Below, in pieces: positions 1 through 9,050 of a stretch of 64,000 bases of DNA. The DNA comes from Skeletonema tropicum. Its lineage: Eukaryota; Bacillariophyta; Thalassiosirophyceae; Thalassiosirales; Thalassiosiraceae. Each line of letters opens with the position of its first letter. Positions within the stretch are counted from its first letter, which is position 1. The stretch covers positions 1 through 64,000 of the forward strand of contig CM074130.1 of assembly GCA_037178625.1 (NCBI GenBank), written 5' to 3'. Below the pieces are notes generated by a model, which was not told the DNA's origin, did no database searches, and saw only the letters and a list, made by a program, of their open reading frames with translations. Made by a program: the position numbers and the translations under genes.

Positions 1-193
1 CGGCTGCCTATGTTCATTTGAATGATATAGAGTCATAAGTAACAGGAGTAACAGCAAACTCGTGTATGATTTCATGTTTAGTTGAGACTCTTATCTAAAC
101 ACTAAACTTGGCTATTCCCCATCACCCAACACTACAACACTTATTGCTCCATTCGTCACAATTGATAGCTCAACCATTACTTCTTTGTCTGCC

Positions 194-1111
194 CTACATT
201 TGGGGCAGCTTACTCATAGCCTCACCCAAAACGACGCAGACCTTCTTGTGCGATGGCCATGCAACCTTCTGGCATTCACTGGAACAGTAATAAACCGAAC
301 GGCACCGTTCGCAATGCATCAATTTACTCCGTTCCGCCTTCCTCTCGGGGAGAGGGCAGTCTTTATTACTGCAAATACCCATCTTTACGATGGACTTGAC
401 TTCCTTGTGCCGTTTATCCAAGCATTTGCAAGGGATGCGCTTCTTGAAGAAACTAACAATGGTGTGTTCGTCACAGGTATCGCTTGATAATTCTTCAATT
501 TTGCCATGTCTCCTTGATTGGAGAGTTCCACATGTCAATATGGTTCTCCAAAACTCAAACATATTCGCGAACATTGCCGATTGACGAGCAAGATCATCTT
601 TCCCCCCTACTAACAACATGTTCGTCCCTTCTGCCAAGAAATAGGATGTAATCAGTTGCAACATGTCGGGATTCTTCATCACTTCTACCCCTCCCCTATT
701 TTTCGTTGCGTGGAGAGCATTTTTGAATGCATCGTCGACCTTGAGACTGTTTTTATCGCCAGCAGTGTATTCACGTACAAATGACCGAACGAACCCTGCA
801 CAAACGTGTCCTCTGGGCCATGGAGCAAATCCATGATCACAACATACGTCCGAACTATTGTCATCATGATTATTATTTCTAGCGGCGGCTGCTTCTTCTT
901 CTAGCTTTTTCCTTTCCGCAGAGGCGAGATTGATGGCTTCTTCCAACAACACATCCTCATCATCTTGGTCGCTTTTGTTACCGCTGTTACTGATCTGCAG
1001 CCGCTGCATCTGAGATTCGACATCATTATTTTTCACATCATTCCTCAACTCCTTCTTCCTACTTTTGGCCGCCCCCCGTGCCTTGCCTTTCGCCCTTTTC
1101 TTTGATTGCAT
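194..1111 (-). CDS. MYND-type zinc finger protein, 305 aa
   Basis: Seen: a 305-residue frame read from an ATG at 1109-1111. The N-terminus (about residues 1-60) is very basic and low-complexity (Lys/Arg/Asn), followed by an acidic and Glu/Ala-rich stretch. Residues about 247-292 hold paired cysteines, then YYC-x3-C-x7-H-x3-C, the spacing of a MYND zinc finger. Known: MYND fingers bind two zinc ions and usually mediate protein-protein contacts, often in chromatin or signalling proteins; lone C-terminal MYND domains are abundant in diatoms. The middle (about 85-245) matches no domain I recognise, and no SET domain is visible, so a SMYD methyltransferase is unlikely. The only neighbour within 700 bp is the lysine-tailed membrane protein gene on the opposite strand. 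The finger is a firm call; partner and pathway are unknown. Confidence 0.8.
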   Translation of the reverse strand: MQSKKRAKGKARGAAKSRKKELRNDVKNNDVESQMQRLQISNSGNKSDQDDEDVLLEEAINLASAERKKLEEEAAAARNNNHDDNSSDVCCDHGFAPWPRGHVCAGFVRSFVREYTAGDKNSLKVDDAFKNALHATKNRGGVEVMKNPDMLQLITSYFLAEGTNMLLVGGKDDLARQSAMFANMFEFWRTILTCGTLQSRRHGKIEELSSDTCDEHTIVSFFKKRIPCKCLDKRHKEVKSIVKMGICSNKDCPLPERKAERSKLMHCERCRSVYYCSSECQKVAWPSHKKVCVVLGEAMSKLPQM

Positions 1112-1663
1112 TTTGCGCTGCGTTGACAGCAGAGGGAGTTGTTGCCCTCAAATACCCTCCTCTCCGCAATCTATAGTATTGGGAGGGTCAACCACAGGTA
1201 GTAGAATCAGAATAAAAGATCCCAAGAGTTCTGGGTTCTGGAGCTCCATCTTGTGACTTGTGATTGTAGGAGTACCAAAAAGTGTTGAGTAAAAAATTCA
1301 AATGCTCAAACCGCGCACTGATTGGGCCCTTCTCCCCATTCAATCGAGAAATGTCGGAGAAGGAAGACGAAGGGTGCCCATTTTACTCTTTTGACGTTTT
1401 GAATGAGTCTTTAAATAGGGGTATGTGATAGATATTTTTATCAAATTTATGAAGAGGGGTACAAATATTGAGAAGAGATGATACATAGGGTGGCTTCTCC
1501 AACAATTTGGATTTCGAACGAGAAAGAATCCCATGGAACCGGCATCGACTCCGAGCCCGCCAACGCCACACAAAAATCGATTTGAATTTTGTTGTCAGCC
1601 ACACTTTCACATTCTTGCCATAATTTTTTCAATTCATAATTCGTTACATCGTCATTTCTAACG
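1112..1663. other. Intergenic region between divergent genes
   Basis: No gene recognised. It should hold the promoters of the MYND gene (leftward) and of the lysine-tailed membrane protein (rightward). The open frames here are short, overlapping and without recognisable content. Confidence 0.5.
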
Positions 1664-1691
1664 TTGCCTCTCTCTCCAGAGATCATCACCA

Positions 1692-1872
1692 GTAAGTCAG
1701 CTGCCTTTATTGTTATTATTATTACCATTATTCTTCCTGCCGCCGCCGATGATCCGCTAACGTTGCTTCATCTTCTCGCTGCCTGCCCGCCCGCCCGACG
1801 CCGCCGACTTGCTCCGCAACAATTATTGCATCGGCCCGGCAACGGTCATTTCTCCACTACGCCGCTGCTCAG
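1692..1872 (+). other. Probable 5'-UTR intron of the lysine-tailed membrane protein gene, copy 1
   Basis: A strong donor (GTAAGT) at 1692 and an acceptor ending CTCAG at 1872 lie just upstream of the ATG at 1891. The paralogous gene at 11265 has the same donor in the same context (ATCATCAC-A-A/GTAAGTC) and a matching CTCAG acceptor at 11247. Conservation of both sites in diverged flanking sequence supports a real intron in the leader. Transcript evidence is lacking. Confidence 0.5.
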
Positions 1873-1890
1873 ACTACCTCCCTTTCCATC

Positions 1891-2289
1891 ATGCCTGCCA
1901 TCGATAACGCCAACCAAGACATTGAGATTGCCGTCAACACGGACGTTGCCTCCTGGGACGACAACGCTATCGCTGACTTTGAAGAGTCACCTCAAGCCAC
2001 CTCCTACCTCCGCAACAACCGCAACAAACTCATCCTCATTGCCGCCACGGCTCTTCTCATCATCCTTGTTTCCGGTTCCTCCATTGCTATGAGCAACAGC
2101 AAAGGCGTGAACGCCAACTTGAACTTGGCCACGGCTCCCAAGGCATCCAAGGTCCCCAAGGCGTCGTCCATGGATCCAAAGTCGTCCAAGGGTCCAAAGT
2201 CATCCAAGAGTCCAACGACAACCCGTGCCCCCAAAGCTAGTAAAGCCCCCAAGTCCACAGCATCTCCAGGCCCTTCGTCTAGGCGCTAA
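1891..2289 (+). CDS. Single-pass membrane protein with KxxKxxK lysine-cluster tail, copy 1 (132 aa)
   Basis: Seen: a short acidic N-terminal segment (residues 1-45), one hydrophobic helix at about 47-67 preceded by Arg/Lys, then a Ser/Pro/Lys tail. Lysines in the tail fall every third residue: K84/K87/K90, K97/K100/K103/K106 and K115/K118/K121. The protein ends in SRR, as does its paralogue. There is no N-terminal signal peptide; the helix looks like a type II anchor that would put the tail in the lumen. Known: clusters of KxxK-spaced lysines with intervening serines target silaffins of Thalassiosira to forming silica. Inference: a silica-deposition-vesicle membrane protein is plausible. A generic basic tail binding acidic polymers is the alternative. 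The start was chosen because the paralogue aligns from this ATG (AIDN.NQD.EI). Gene and flanks are duplicated at 11.06-12.4 kb. Confidence 0.7.
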   Translation: MPAIDNANQDIEIAVNTDVASWDDNAIADFEESPQATSYLRNNRNKLILIAATALLIILVSGSSIAMSNSKGVNANLNLATAPKASKVPKASSMDPKSSKGPKSSKSPTTTRAPKASKAPKSTASPGPSSRR

Positions 2290-3150
2290 TTTTGCTTGGC
2301 TGTCGTCGTCATTGTCGAGTGTAGACTGTTTGTACTTCTATGTACGTGAGGGCAAAGCTCTCATCTCTCAGCTCACGGATAATTATGTTGTAAGGGTAGT
2401 GCGGATGTAACGCCTGGAACGACATTTAAATCTGTGTATGTTGAGGAAGAATATTCAGATGACGGAATAATATCTAATTGTACTGCTAGAGTACCGTTCG
2501 TAGCCACAATCTGTAATATGAATAATTGATCTCATATTTTGTATCAAATCGGACTGAACTTTCACATGTACCATACACCTAGCTGTTACTCCACACACTT
2601 TCTCTCTCCTTCTAGAGTGGGCCTCGATTCTTCAGTCTATGTCATATTGATAATGATTTAATCCGAAGAGGATGATCTGATACAGTGAACAATCAAGTCA
2701 AGTGAACATGCCTCCCTATCGTTGTTTGTACCAAGTCAATAGAGATAAATAGAGCTCTTGTCATTGAGGTGCATCATCATCTTTTCCTATATATGCTTAC
2801 ATACAAGAGGATCTCAACTACCAGTTCTTCTAACACGTGCATTACGTAGTATTGGTACTGACATCTTCGTCTCAACAAAAGTGAAGAAGCTGCAGCTGTC
2901 ATTACATCTTCCGTCTCTCCATAGTCGTATACCATTCATGTCATAAGGATGAAGTGTTCAAATCCTCCAAGATAAATCATCTTGTCCCGCGCACAAGTAC
3001 TTTGATCCCACCCCTCGATTATTTAGTCTACGTTAGTTGCATTGATTTGATCCGAAAAGACGGTGATCTGATAAGTTTAGACGCAAGTCAAGTTATCCGT
3101 GCCGTGCAATCGTTGTTTGTGCCAAGAATTGCTGTTGCTCTAGACTTGGC
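2290..3150. other. Duplicated 3' flank of the lysine-tailed gene
   Basis: No gene. The sequence aligns in order with about 11688-12390, downstream of the second copy (shared words such as TACGTGAGGGC.AAGCTCTCA and CACTTTCTCTCTCCTTCT). The duplicated block therefore extends to roughly 3.0 kb. The open frames are short and not shared with the other copy. Confidence 0.6.
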
Positions 3151-3156
3151 GATTCT

Positions 3157-3440
3157 CTATCCCTTATGCGTCTCTCGCCTCCGGGCCTCCGGGCTCTTTG
3201 TTTCACGTGTAGCCGCAAAATTATCCGACTGTGAGCAACGAACGATATCAGTACTTATTACGATATCAATTGTGGCAATGTCAGCTTCAATGGCATCTAT
3301 TCTAGAGAGCCCTGCGATGTGCCCTTTGTGTTGTTTCAGGCACTGCTTCATGCTCATGCTCACTCCTGCTATCGATGATTTCAATGCCACATAAGTTCTA
3401 CCTGTCAATGTTGCTGTCCCACAAGTGAAAGTTAAATATG
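3157..3440 (-). pseudogene. Relic of the 3' end of an LRR-family gene (inverted)
   Basis: On the minus strand this stretch encodes a recognisable piece of the C-terminal region of the nearby LRR proteins: ALKSSIAGV, then a degraded KQCL..., then IDAIEADIATID. No upstream LRR portion is attached. It faces the plus-strand relic at 3441-3560, forming an inverted pair of gene ends. Confidence 0.6.
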
Positions 3441-3560
3441 AAGCAGTGTCTACAGCAACAACGGGCATAGCACAGAGCTATAATAGCTGAACGTAGAGCT
3501 GAAGTGGAGGCAATAGAAGCTGACATAACAACGATCGAAGCAGGAGAGGGTTAGTACAGT
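3441..3560 (+). pseudogene. Relic of the 3' end of an LRR-family gene (direct)
   Basis: On the plus strand, from the KQCLQQ-encoding stretch onward, the sequence matches the last about 30 codons of the LRR genes (IIAE.RAEVEAIEADI.TIEA.EG) and then runs into a stop. It abuts the inverted relic at 3157-3440. The following 400 bp (to about 3960) are repeated at 8420-8790. Confidence 0.6.
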
Positions 3561-4000
3561 AGTCGTATTGCAATTTAAGCTAGCAGTAGCAGTAGCAATT
3601 CAAGTTGATCTTGTTCAATTATTGCTGTAACACTTCACTCATCACTGTTGTTTTAGGAAGCAAGTTAGCAGAGCATAGAGGTTAGCCAGCAATGAAGAAG
3701 AAGCAGCAGAAGCGAACCAAGATGACATCGACGCCCAGTGCAATGAAAGAAGTCGATCATGAAGGTCTATCTAGAGAGAGGATGATGATAAATACTCACT
3801 GGATAATCAAGCTCATGTAGACGAGTAATAAGTAGGTCACACAAGCTTCCGCGAAGTCAGCAACTCCTGGCTCCTGGCCTACTATCATCTAAGAGAGAGC
3901 AGAAGGATAGGATTTTAGGAACGGTGTGGATGGACGCGGGCACCGGGCGCCACCCCGCTATGAAAGACCAGATTATCCCCAAAAGAGAATTTCGAAGCAA

Positions 4001-4036
4001 TAAATGGATACCAGAACGGCCTCTGGTATCCATTTA
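4001..4036. repeat. Perfect 15-bp hairpin upstream of LRR-A
   Basis: TAAATGGATACCAGA and its exact reverse complement are separated by ACGGCC. The flanks (ATCCCCAAAA on the left, TTGGGGTATTTGGGGAT on the right) extend the pairing imperfectly. A diverged version lies at about 8830-8915 upstream of LRR-C and none is seen upstream of LRR-B. It may be a tiny MITE or a structured leader. Confidence 0.6.
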
Positions 4037-4200
4037 TCTTGTCTTGGGGTATTTGGGGATTTGCCCCGCCGCGAGTGGGGACCAAAATGGATTATGAAAA
4101 CTGTACAACGTTACGATGCACGGCTAACACCGAACACGGAACACCAGAGCATAGAGGAACTATTGTATCTTCTTCTTTTCACAGAGGGCCGACAAGCAGA

Positions 4201-5484
4201 ATGGACGGCGACGCTCCTCTCAACGAGGAAGAGAGGTGGATCGCCGAATGGCAGAGGATCAAGGAAAATGATCCTGATACGACGGAATTAAAGCTATACG
4301 GCGATGATCATTATTTGACAGTCGACGAATAGGGAGAGCTCGGGCGTGATATATCCAACAACACCCACTTGACATTTGTGAATCTTTACAATGACGCCCT
4401 CATCGATCGTCAGAAGATGTCATTTTTCTTCCGAGGATTGACAGGGAGCGACTCAATAGAAAAATTTTATCTTACCGACACTGAATTAAGCGCTGAGGGA
4501 ATTCGGAGCATGGTGCCATTTTTTAAGAATGCTTACAATCTCATGTATTTGAATCTCGATAATGATAATTTACAATCAGAAGGATTTAATGTGCTGTGGA
4601 GGGCATTGCAAAATAGCCCAATTGAATGTTTGGATTGCAGTGACTGTGGCATCGAATATATCGAGCTTGACAGCGAACAAAAACCCATGCAGTTACAGGA
4701 GCTAAATTTGGATGGTAACAACATCAATGCTGATGGATGTCATGAATTAGCCAAATTGCTTCAGGGGAGAAATTCTACGCCATTTGATCTATCTCTCGCT
4801 GGCAATAAAATCGACGATGAAGGAGTGGGCATTTTAGTTGACGCCCTTCAAAAGAATACATCATTGACTTGGTTGAATCTTGAGAGGAATAGTATATCAA
4901 AACAAGGACAGTGCATGTTGCTGAAGCTCGTGAATAACATCTCTAGCATCGAAGCAACATTGCAATCCAACCATATCTTGAAGTATCTCTTGGTGGACCG
5001 ATTGGTTACACACCAAGATATTCGGGCGTATATCCTTATGGCTATGGAGATGAACCGAAACGAAAGCAACCCAGCAGATGTTGGTAGGACAAAGATAATT
5101 AAGACACAGCTACATGGCGATGTAAGAGCGGATTTGGCAGAACTACAGGGAGTAAGTCAATCGTTGTACAGCGAAATCAACCCTCTTCACTTGCCCGAAG
5201 TGATTGCATTGATTGGCCGACATCATGATCAGGGAGAACTGTACATGGCATTGAAATCATCGATAGCAGGAATGATCTCTACAGTGAACAGGAAGAAGTG
5301 GCTTCAACAGGAAAGAGCATATTATCGGGCCAAAATAGAAGATTACAGCACCAAAATAGCAGAGTTTAGAGCCAAAGTTGAAGCGGTAGAAGCTGAAATT
5401 GCGACAATCGAAGGAGAAGGAGGCCAAGCAGTGGATATGGGGAGTGAGTCTCTTCCCAGGAACAAAAGACGCCGAGAGTGGTGA
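4201..5484 (+). pseudogene. LRR protein family member A, interrupted by an in-frame TAG
   Basis: The frame begins MDGDAPLNEEE, aligns with LRR-B and LRR-C from the conserved IAEWQRIKENDPDTT region, hits TAG at 4330-4332, and continues in the same frame to a stop at 5484. Family architecture: a short acidic head with IAEWQ..(K/R)END, six to seven ribonuclease-inhibitor-type leucine-rich repeats (LxxLxLxxNxI, with NNINADGC.ELAKLL and NKIDDEGVGILVDALQKNTSL), a unique region ending LHLPEVIAL(I/V)G..HDQGELY.ALKSSIAG(M/V)IS, then a predicted coiled coil of about 60 residues and a basic KRRR end. Such LRR folds are protein-interaction scaffolds; the target is unknown. Compared with LRR-C the TAG replaces TGT beside a 3-bp deletion. 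Downstream codons are otherwise undamaged, so the nonsense change is recent, or translation restarts at 4369, or the stop is read through. Confidence 0.75.
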
Positions 5485-6560
5485 TGGGGACTGTGGAAAG
5501 GGTCCTAAACACACTTAACACAGCGCATCTAAATACTCCTCCCATCATTTACGACGATTTCTTGCTCTTGCTCTGGGCCTCGAGATTCGCTATCCTCTGC
5601 TGCGCAACCCCGCTATCAGAAGATTGTGATATACAAACCCTTGAGTATCTAATAGTTACTGCGAACAATAATATGACTTTTTAAGTGATCACAGACGAAG
5701 TGGATTGCATCCCCTCTTGATTAGAGTTGGAAACGTAACACTAGTAGCTTGCGCTACAACCAACTCCTAACATGATCATAACGTCGTCATTCTTTTTACT
5801 TCTTCGTTTACTCAAGGCTGAAATCATCTCGTTCGATAGCGATAGCAAATAGCGGTGTTAGATACATCGATGCAATTACACTCCACTCAGTAGATACATT
5901 GAAATTTATTTCTTGCTAACCAATACTAAGATCAATCAACGGCGAGCGGCTCCTTACAGGTTACAAATACGATTTGCATTTTGAGCAGAGCATAGGTAGC
6001 GAACATGGTAAAGAACTTAGGGGTTATGAGGCGATGTTCATTTGGTTGAAGATGATATCAGACACAGCTATTGATTGTAAATAAAGCGCAGTGCTGGCGA
6101 ATTTGGGAGGAGTGATTCGGACGTGGTACTGGCTGGAGTGATTCGGATGTGGATCAACCCTCGCTCTCACAACCTCCCAGAAGACTTGCGTTGGCTGGTC
6201 GTTATTCGAGGAAAAAGAGACGTTCGCTCCATCGAAATCATCGAGAGTAGGTCGATAGCTGGGGTGATCTGTAATCTCTCTAGAGTTACTTAGAGTGCTA
6301 CTTCTTATCTCACAGATCGAAGATCGATGAGATGCAAATGCCCAATCAACACACGAAGCTTTCCATTCGATAAATAATCAGTACCGCTCACCCTTTGTCA
6401 TTTTTAGCTAGCTACTGTAGCAGGTGTCGTGTGGCGGCAGTCAGAGGATCGAGGTTGATGTTTGCATAATAATACTTACATCGATGTATTAATAGCTCAA
6501 CTTCGGTGTCCTTCGTTCTATTTCTCTGTAGAGTCAGTCAGTGACAGAGCAGCCATCAGA
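5485..6560. other. Spacer between LRR-A and LRR-B
   Basis: The first about 120 bp match the 3' flanks of LRR-B and LRR-C (CCCAT.ATTTACGAC, GCTCTGGGC). The rest holds no recognised gene, repeat or RNA. Confidence 0.5.
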
Positions 6561-7877
6561 ATGGACAGTGACGACAGCATTCCCTACGAAGAAGATAGTG
6601 GCTCCGACGCTCCTCTCAACATGGTGGAAGCGGAGTGGATCGCCGAATGGCAGAGGATCAGGGAGAATGATCGTTATACGATGGAGTTAGATGTAGACGG
6701 CGAGGATAATTACATCGATGATATTATGACCGACGAGCAATGGGAGCGGCTTGGTCGTGATATATCAAACAACAGCCTTTTGAAAGAAGTATGTCTTTAC
6801 AATGACGCCCTCAACGATCATAACATGTCTCTGCTCTTCCGGGGATTGACGAGGAGCAGTTCAATCGAACGAATGCGTTTGCACTGGAATGGATTAAGCG
6901 CAGTTGGAGTTCGGAGCATGGTGCCATTTTTACGGAATGCTAGCAACCTCATACATTTGGATCTCGATGATAATGATATACAATCGGAAGGATTTAATAT
7001 ACTGCTCAGGGCGTTACGGAATAGTCCAATTAAAGAGTTGCGTTGCACTGGTTGTGGCATCGAATCGATTGAAATTGACAGCGAACATATACCCAAAAAT
7101 TTGAAGAAGTTAAGTTTAGAGGGTAACAACATCAATGCTGATGGATGTCGTGAATTAGCAAAATTGCTTCGGGGGGGAGATGCTACGCTAACTGATCTAG
7201 ATCTCGCTAAAAATGAAATCGACGGTGAAGGAGTGGGCATCCTTGTTGATGCCCTTCAAAAGAATACATCATTGACTTGGTTGAATCTTGAGAGGAATAA
7301 TGATATATTAGAACAAGGACAGGGCATGTTATTGAAGCTCGTGAATGACATCGCTAGCATCGAAGCAACATTGCAATCAAATCACACCTTGAGGTATCTC
7401 TTTATGGACCCATTGGTTACAGAAATAAATATTCTGGTGCATATCCACAGGGCTACTTGGATCAATAGAGAGGAAGGCAACTGCAACCCAGCAGCTGCTG
7501 CTAAGGCAAAGATGATTCAGACACAGCTACATAGCGGTGTAAGAGCAGAGTTAGCAGAATTACAGAGAGTAGGTCAATCGTTGTACGGCGAGATCAACCC
7601 TCTTCACTTGCCTGAAGTGATTGCATTGGTAGGTAAGAATCATGATCAGGGAGAGCTGTATTTGGCATTGAAATCATCGATAGCTGGAGTGATATCTTTA
7701 GTGAATAGGAAGCAGTGTCTACAACAGGAAAAAGCGTACTGCAGTGCCATAATAGCCGAGTATAGAGCCAAAATGGAGGCAATAGAAGCTGAAATTGCAG
7801 CAATCGAAGCAGCAGAGGGCCAGTCAGTGGATATAGGGAGTAAGTCTCTTCGCACCAATAAAAGACGCCGAAAGTGA
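6561..7877 (+). CDS. LRR protein family member B, 438 aa, intact
   Basis: Seen: an intact frame from MDSDDSIPYEED. An acidic N-terminal head (1-30) precedes the family signature IAEWQRIRENDRYT. Consecutive ribonuclease-inhibitor-like LRR units run from about residue 60 to 290, with Asn-ladder positions such as GNNINADG and KNEIDGEG. A helical region with LHLPEVIALVGKNHDQGELY and ALKSSIAGVIS follows, then a coiled coil of A/E/K heptads and the terminal KRRRK. Known: RNI-type LRRs are ligand-binding horseshoes. No NACHT, F-box, kinase or membrane segment is present, so the protein is probably a soluble scaffold. The ATG at 6561 was chosen because the head aligns with LRR-A at 4201; the frame is open upstream to 6462 without similarity to other copies. 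Part of a tandem family with LRR-A and LRR-C. Confidence 0.8.
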   Translation: MDSDDSIPYEEDSGSDAPLNMVEAEWIAEWQRIRENDRYTMELDVDGEDNYIDDIMTDEQWERLGRDISNNSLLKEVCLYNDALNDHNMSLLFRGLTRSSSIERMRLHWNGLSAVGVRSMVPFLRNASNLIHLDLDDNDIQSEGFNILLRALRNSPIKELRCTGCGIESIEIDSEHIPKNLKKLSLEGNNINADGCRELAKLLRGGDATLTDLDLAKNEIDGEGVGILVDALQKNTSLTWLNLERNNDILEQGQGMLLKLVNDIASIEATLQSNHTLRYLFMDPLVTEINILVHIHRATWINREEGNCNPAAAAKAKMIQTQLHSGVRAELAELQRVGQSLYGEINPLHLPEVIALVGKNHDQGELYLALKSSIAGVISLVNRKQCLQQEKAYCSAIIAEYRAKMEAIEAEIAAIEAAEGQSVDIGSKSLRTNKRRRK

Positions 7878-8189
7878 GCGGGGGAACATTGTCTAACATG
7901 TTGTGTAACCAATTATTCCTCCCCATGATTTACGACAGCTTTTTATTGTTTTTGCTCTGGGCTTAGCGATTCTAAATCCTCTTCTGCTTCTCGGTCTTCG
8001 CTTAGCTCTGGCCTCAAACTTATCTTAATGTGGCCAACAAACGATGTCAGTATCAGCTAGATAGTTTAGTATTACTAATTAACACATAAGTCGAAGTGAA
8101 ATTGAGTAAGCTCCTCTCCACAGTCGCCACCACCACTTTCGGCGTCTTTTGATGCTGCGAGACTCATTCCTGATACCTTCTTCATATTC
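7878..8189. other. Shared 3' flank of the LRR genes
   Basis: Contains the family 3' flank (TGTGTAACCAATTATTCCTC, then GCTCTGGGCTT...GATTCT) also found after LRR-C at 10355. No gene. Confidence 0.5.
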
Positions 8190-8340
8190 CTCTGCTTCTT
8201 CAATTGTGGCAATTTCAGCTTCTATCGCCGCTATTCTAGTCCTGTGATGTGCCGTTTGTTGTGTCAGGCACTGCTTCTGATCACTCCTGCTATTGATGAT
8301 TTCAACGCCACATCACCTATTAATGTGTCATCGTATCGTG
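8190..8340 (-). pseudogene. Second inverted relic of an LRR 3' end
   Basis: Minus-strand remnant equivalent to the relic at 3157-3440: the ALKSSIAGV-coding stretch, then KQCL, then a degraded E-A-E-I-A-T-I tail. It shows that the inverted-relic arrangement was itself duplicated together with LRR-A/LRR-C. Confidence 0.55.
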
Positions 8341-8418
8341 AATCGAACATAGCTGAATAGAACCAAAGTGGAAGCGATAGAAGCTGAAATTGCAACGATC
8401 GAAGCTTCAGAGGGTTAA
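8341..8418 (+). pseudogene. Second direct relic of an LRR 3' end
   Basis: Plus-strand remnant coding approximately TKVEAIEAEIATIEASEG followed by a stop, matching the last codons of the LRR genes and facing the inverted relic at 8190-8340. Confidence 0.55.
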
Positions 8419-9050
8419 GTAGAGCAGGGGGAATTGCAATTAAGGCTAGCAGTAGCAATTGCAATTGAAGTTGATCTTGTTCAATTATTGCTGTGTACTT
8501 CACTCATCACTTTTGTTTAGGTTGCAAGTTAGACGAGCATAGAGTTAGAGCCAGCAATTAAGAAAGAAGTAGCAGAAGCGAACCAAGATGACATTGAAGC
8601 CCAGTGCAATGAAAGAAGTCAATCTTGAAGAACTATCTGAGGATGATGATAAATATTCACTGGATAATCAAGCTGGTGTAATAAAGTCCTGGGTCGCACA
8701 AGCTTTTGCAACGGCAGCTACATGCTTATACTTATAGCTCACAGCTCACCGGTTCCCTTGGCTCAACCAAAAGAGGGATTTTAGGAACGGTGTGGATGGA
8801 TGCGGGCTCCCCCGCTTTGAAAGACGCCAAATTATCCCCAAAATAGATGGATACCAGAATGGCCTCTGCCTGGTATTTATCTATTTATCTTGTCTTGGGG
8901 GTACTTGGGGCAGCCCCCTAAAAAACCGAACACCCCATCCAAAAAATTTATCGTACTCTCTTTTTCAATGCTACCTGCTACCTGCTACCTGCTACCTGCT
9001 ACGACTACTGCTACTGTTATCTGTTATGGCTTGTGGCAGCCGGCCGCAGT
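8419..9050. other. Spacer duplicated from 3560-4200
   Basis: Aligns with the region upstream of LRR-A (GATCTTGTTCAATTATTGCTGT, GCGAACCAAGATGACAT, TTATCCCCAAAA, TTATCTTGTCTTGGGG). A TACCTGC septamer is repeated four times at about 8969-8996. No gene. Confidence 0.6.

Noticed and set aside
1340..1728. Minus-strand frames of 75-93 codons upstream of the lysine-tailed gene
   Set aside because: Three mutually overlapping frames with no conserved content; the region is better explained as promoter and leader.
2945..2975. GTTCAAATCC resembling a tRNA T-loop
   Set aside because: No acceptor stem, D-arm or anticodon arm can be laid out around it, and the sequence belongs to the duplicated 3' flank.
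4330..4332. Programmed stop readthrough or alternative genetic code
   Set aside because: All other genes end at ordinary stops, including TAG in other frames, and the sibling LRR genes have a sense codon here; a nonsense mutation is simpler.
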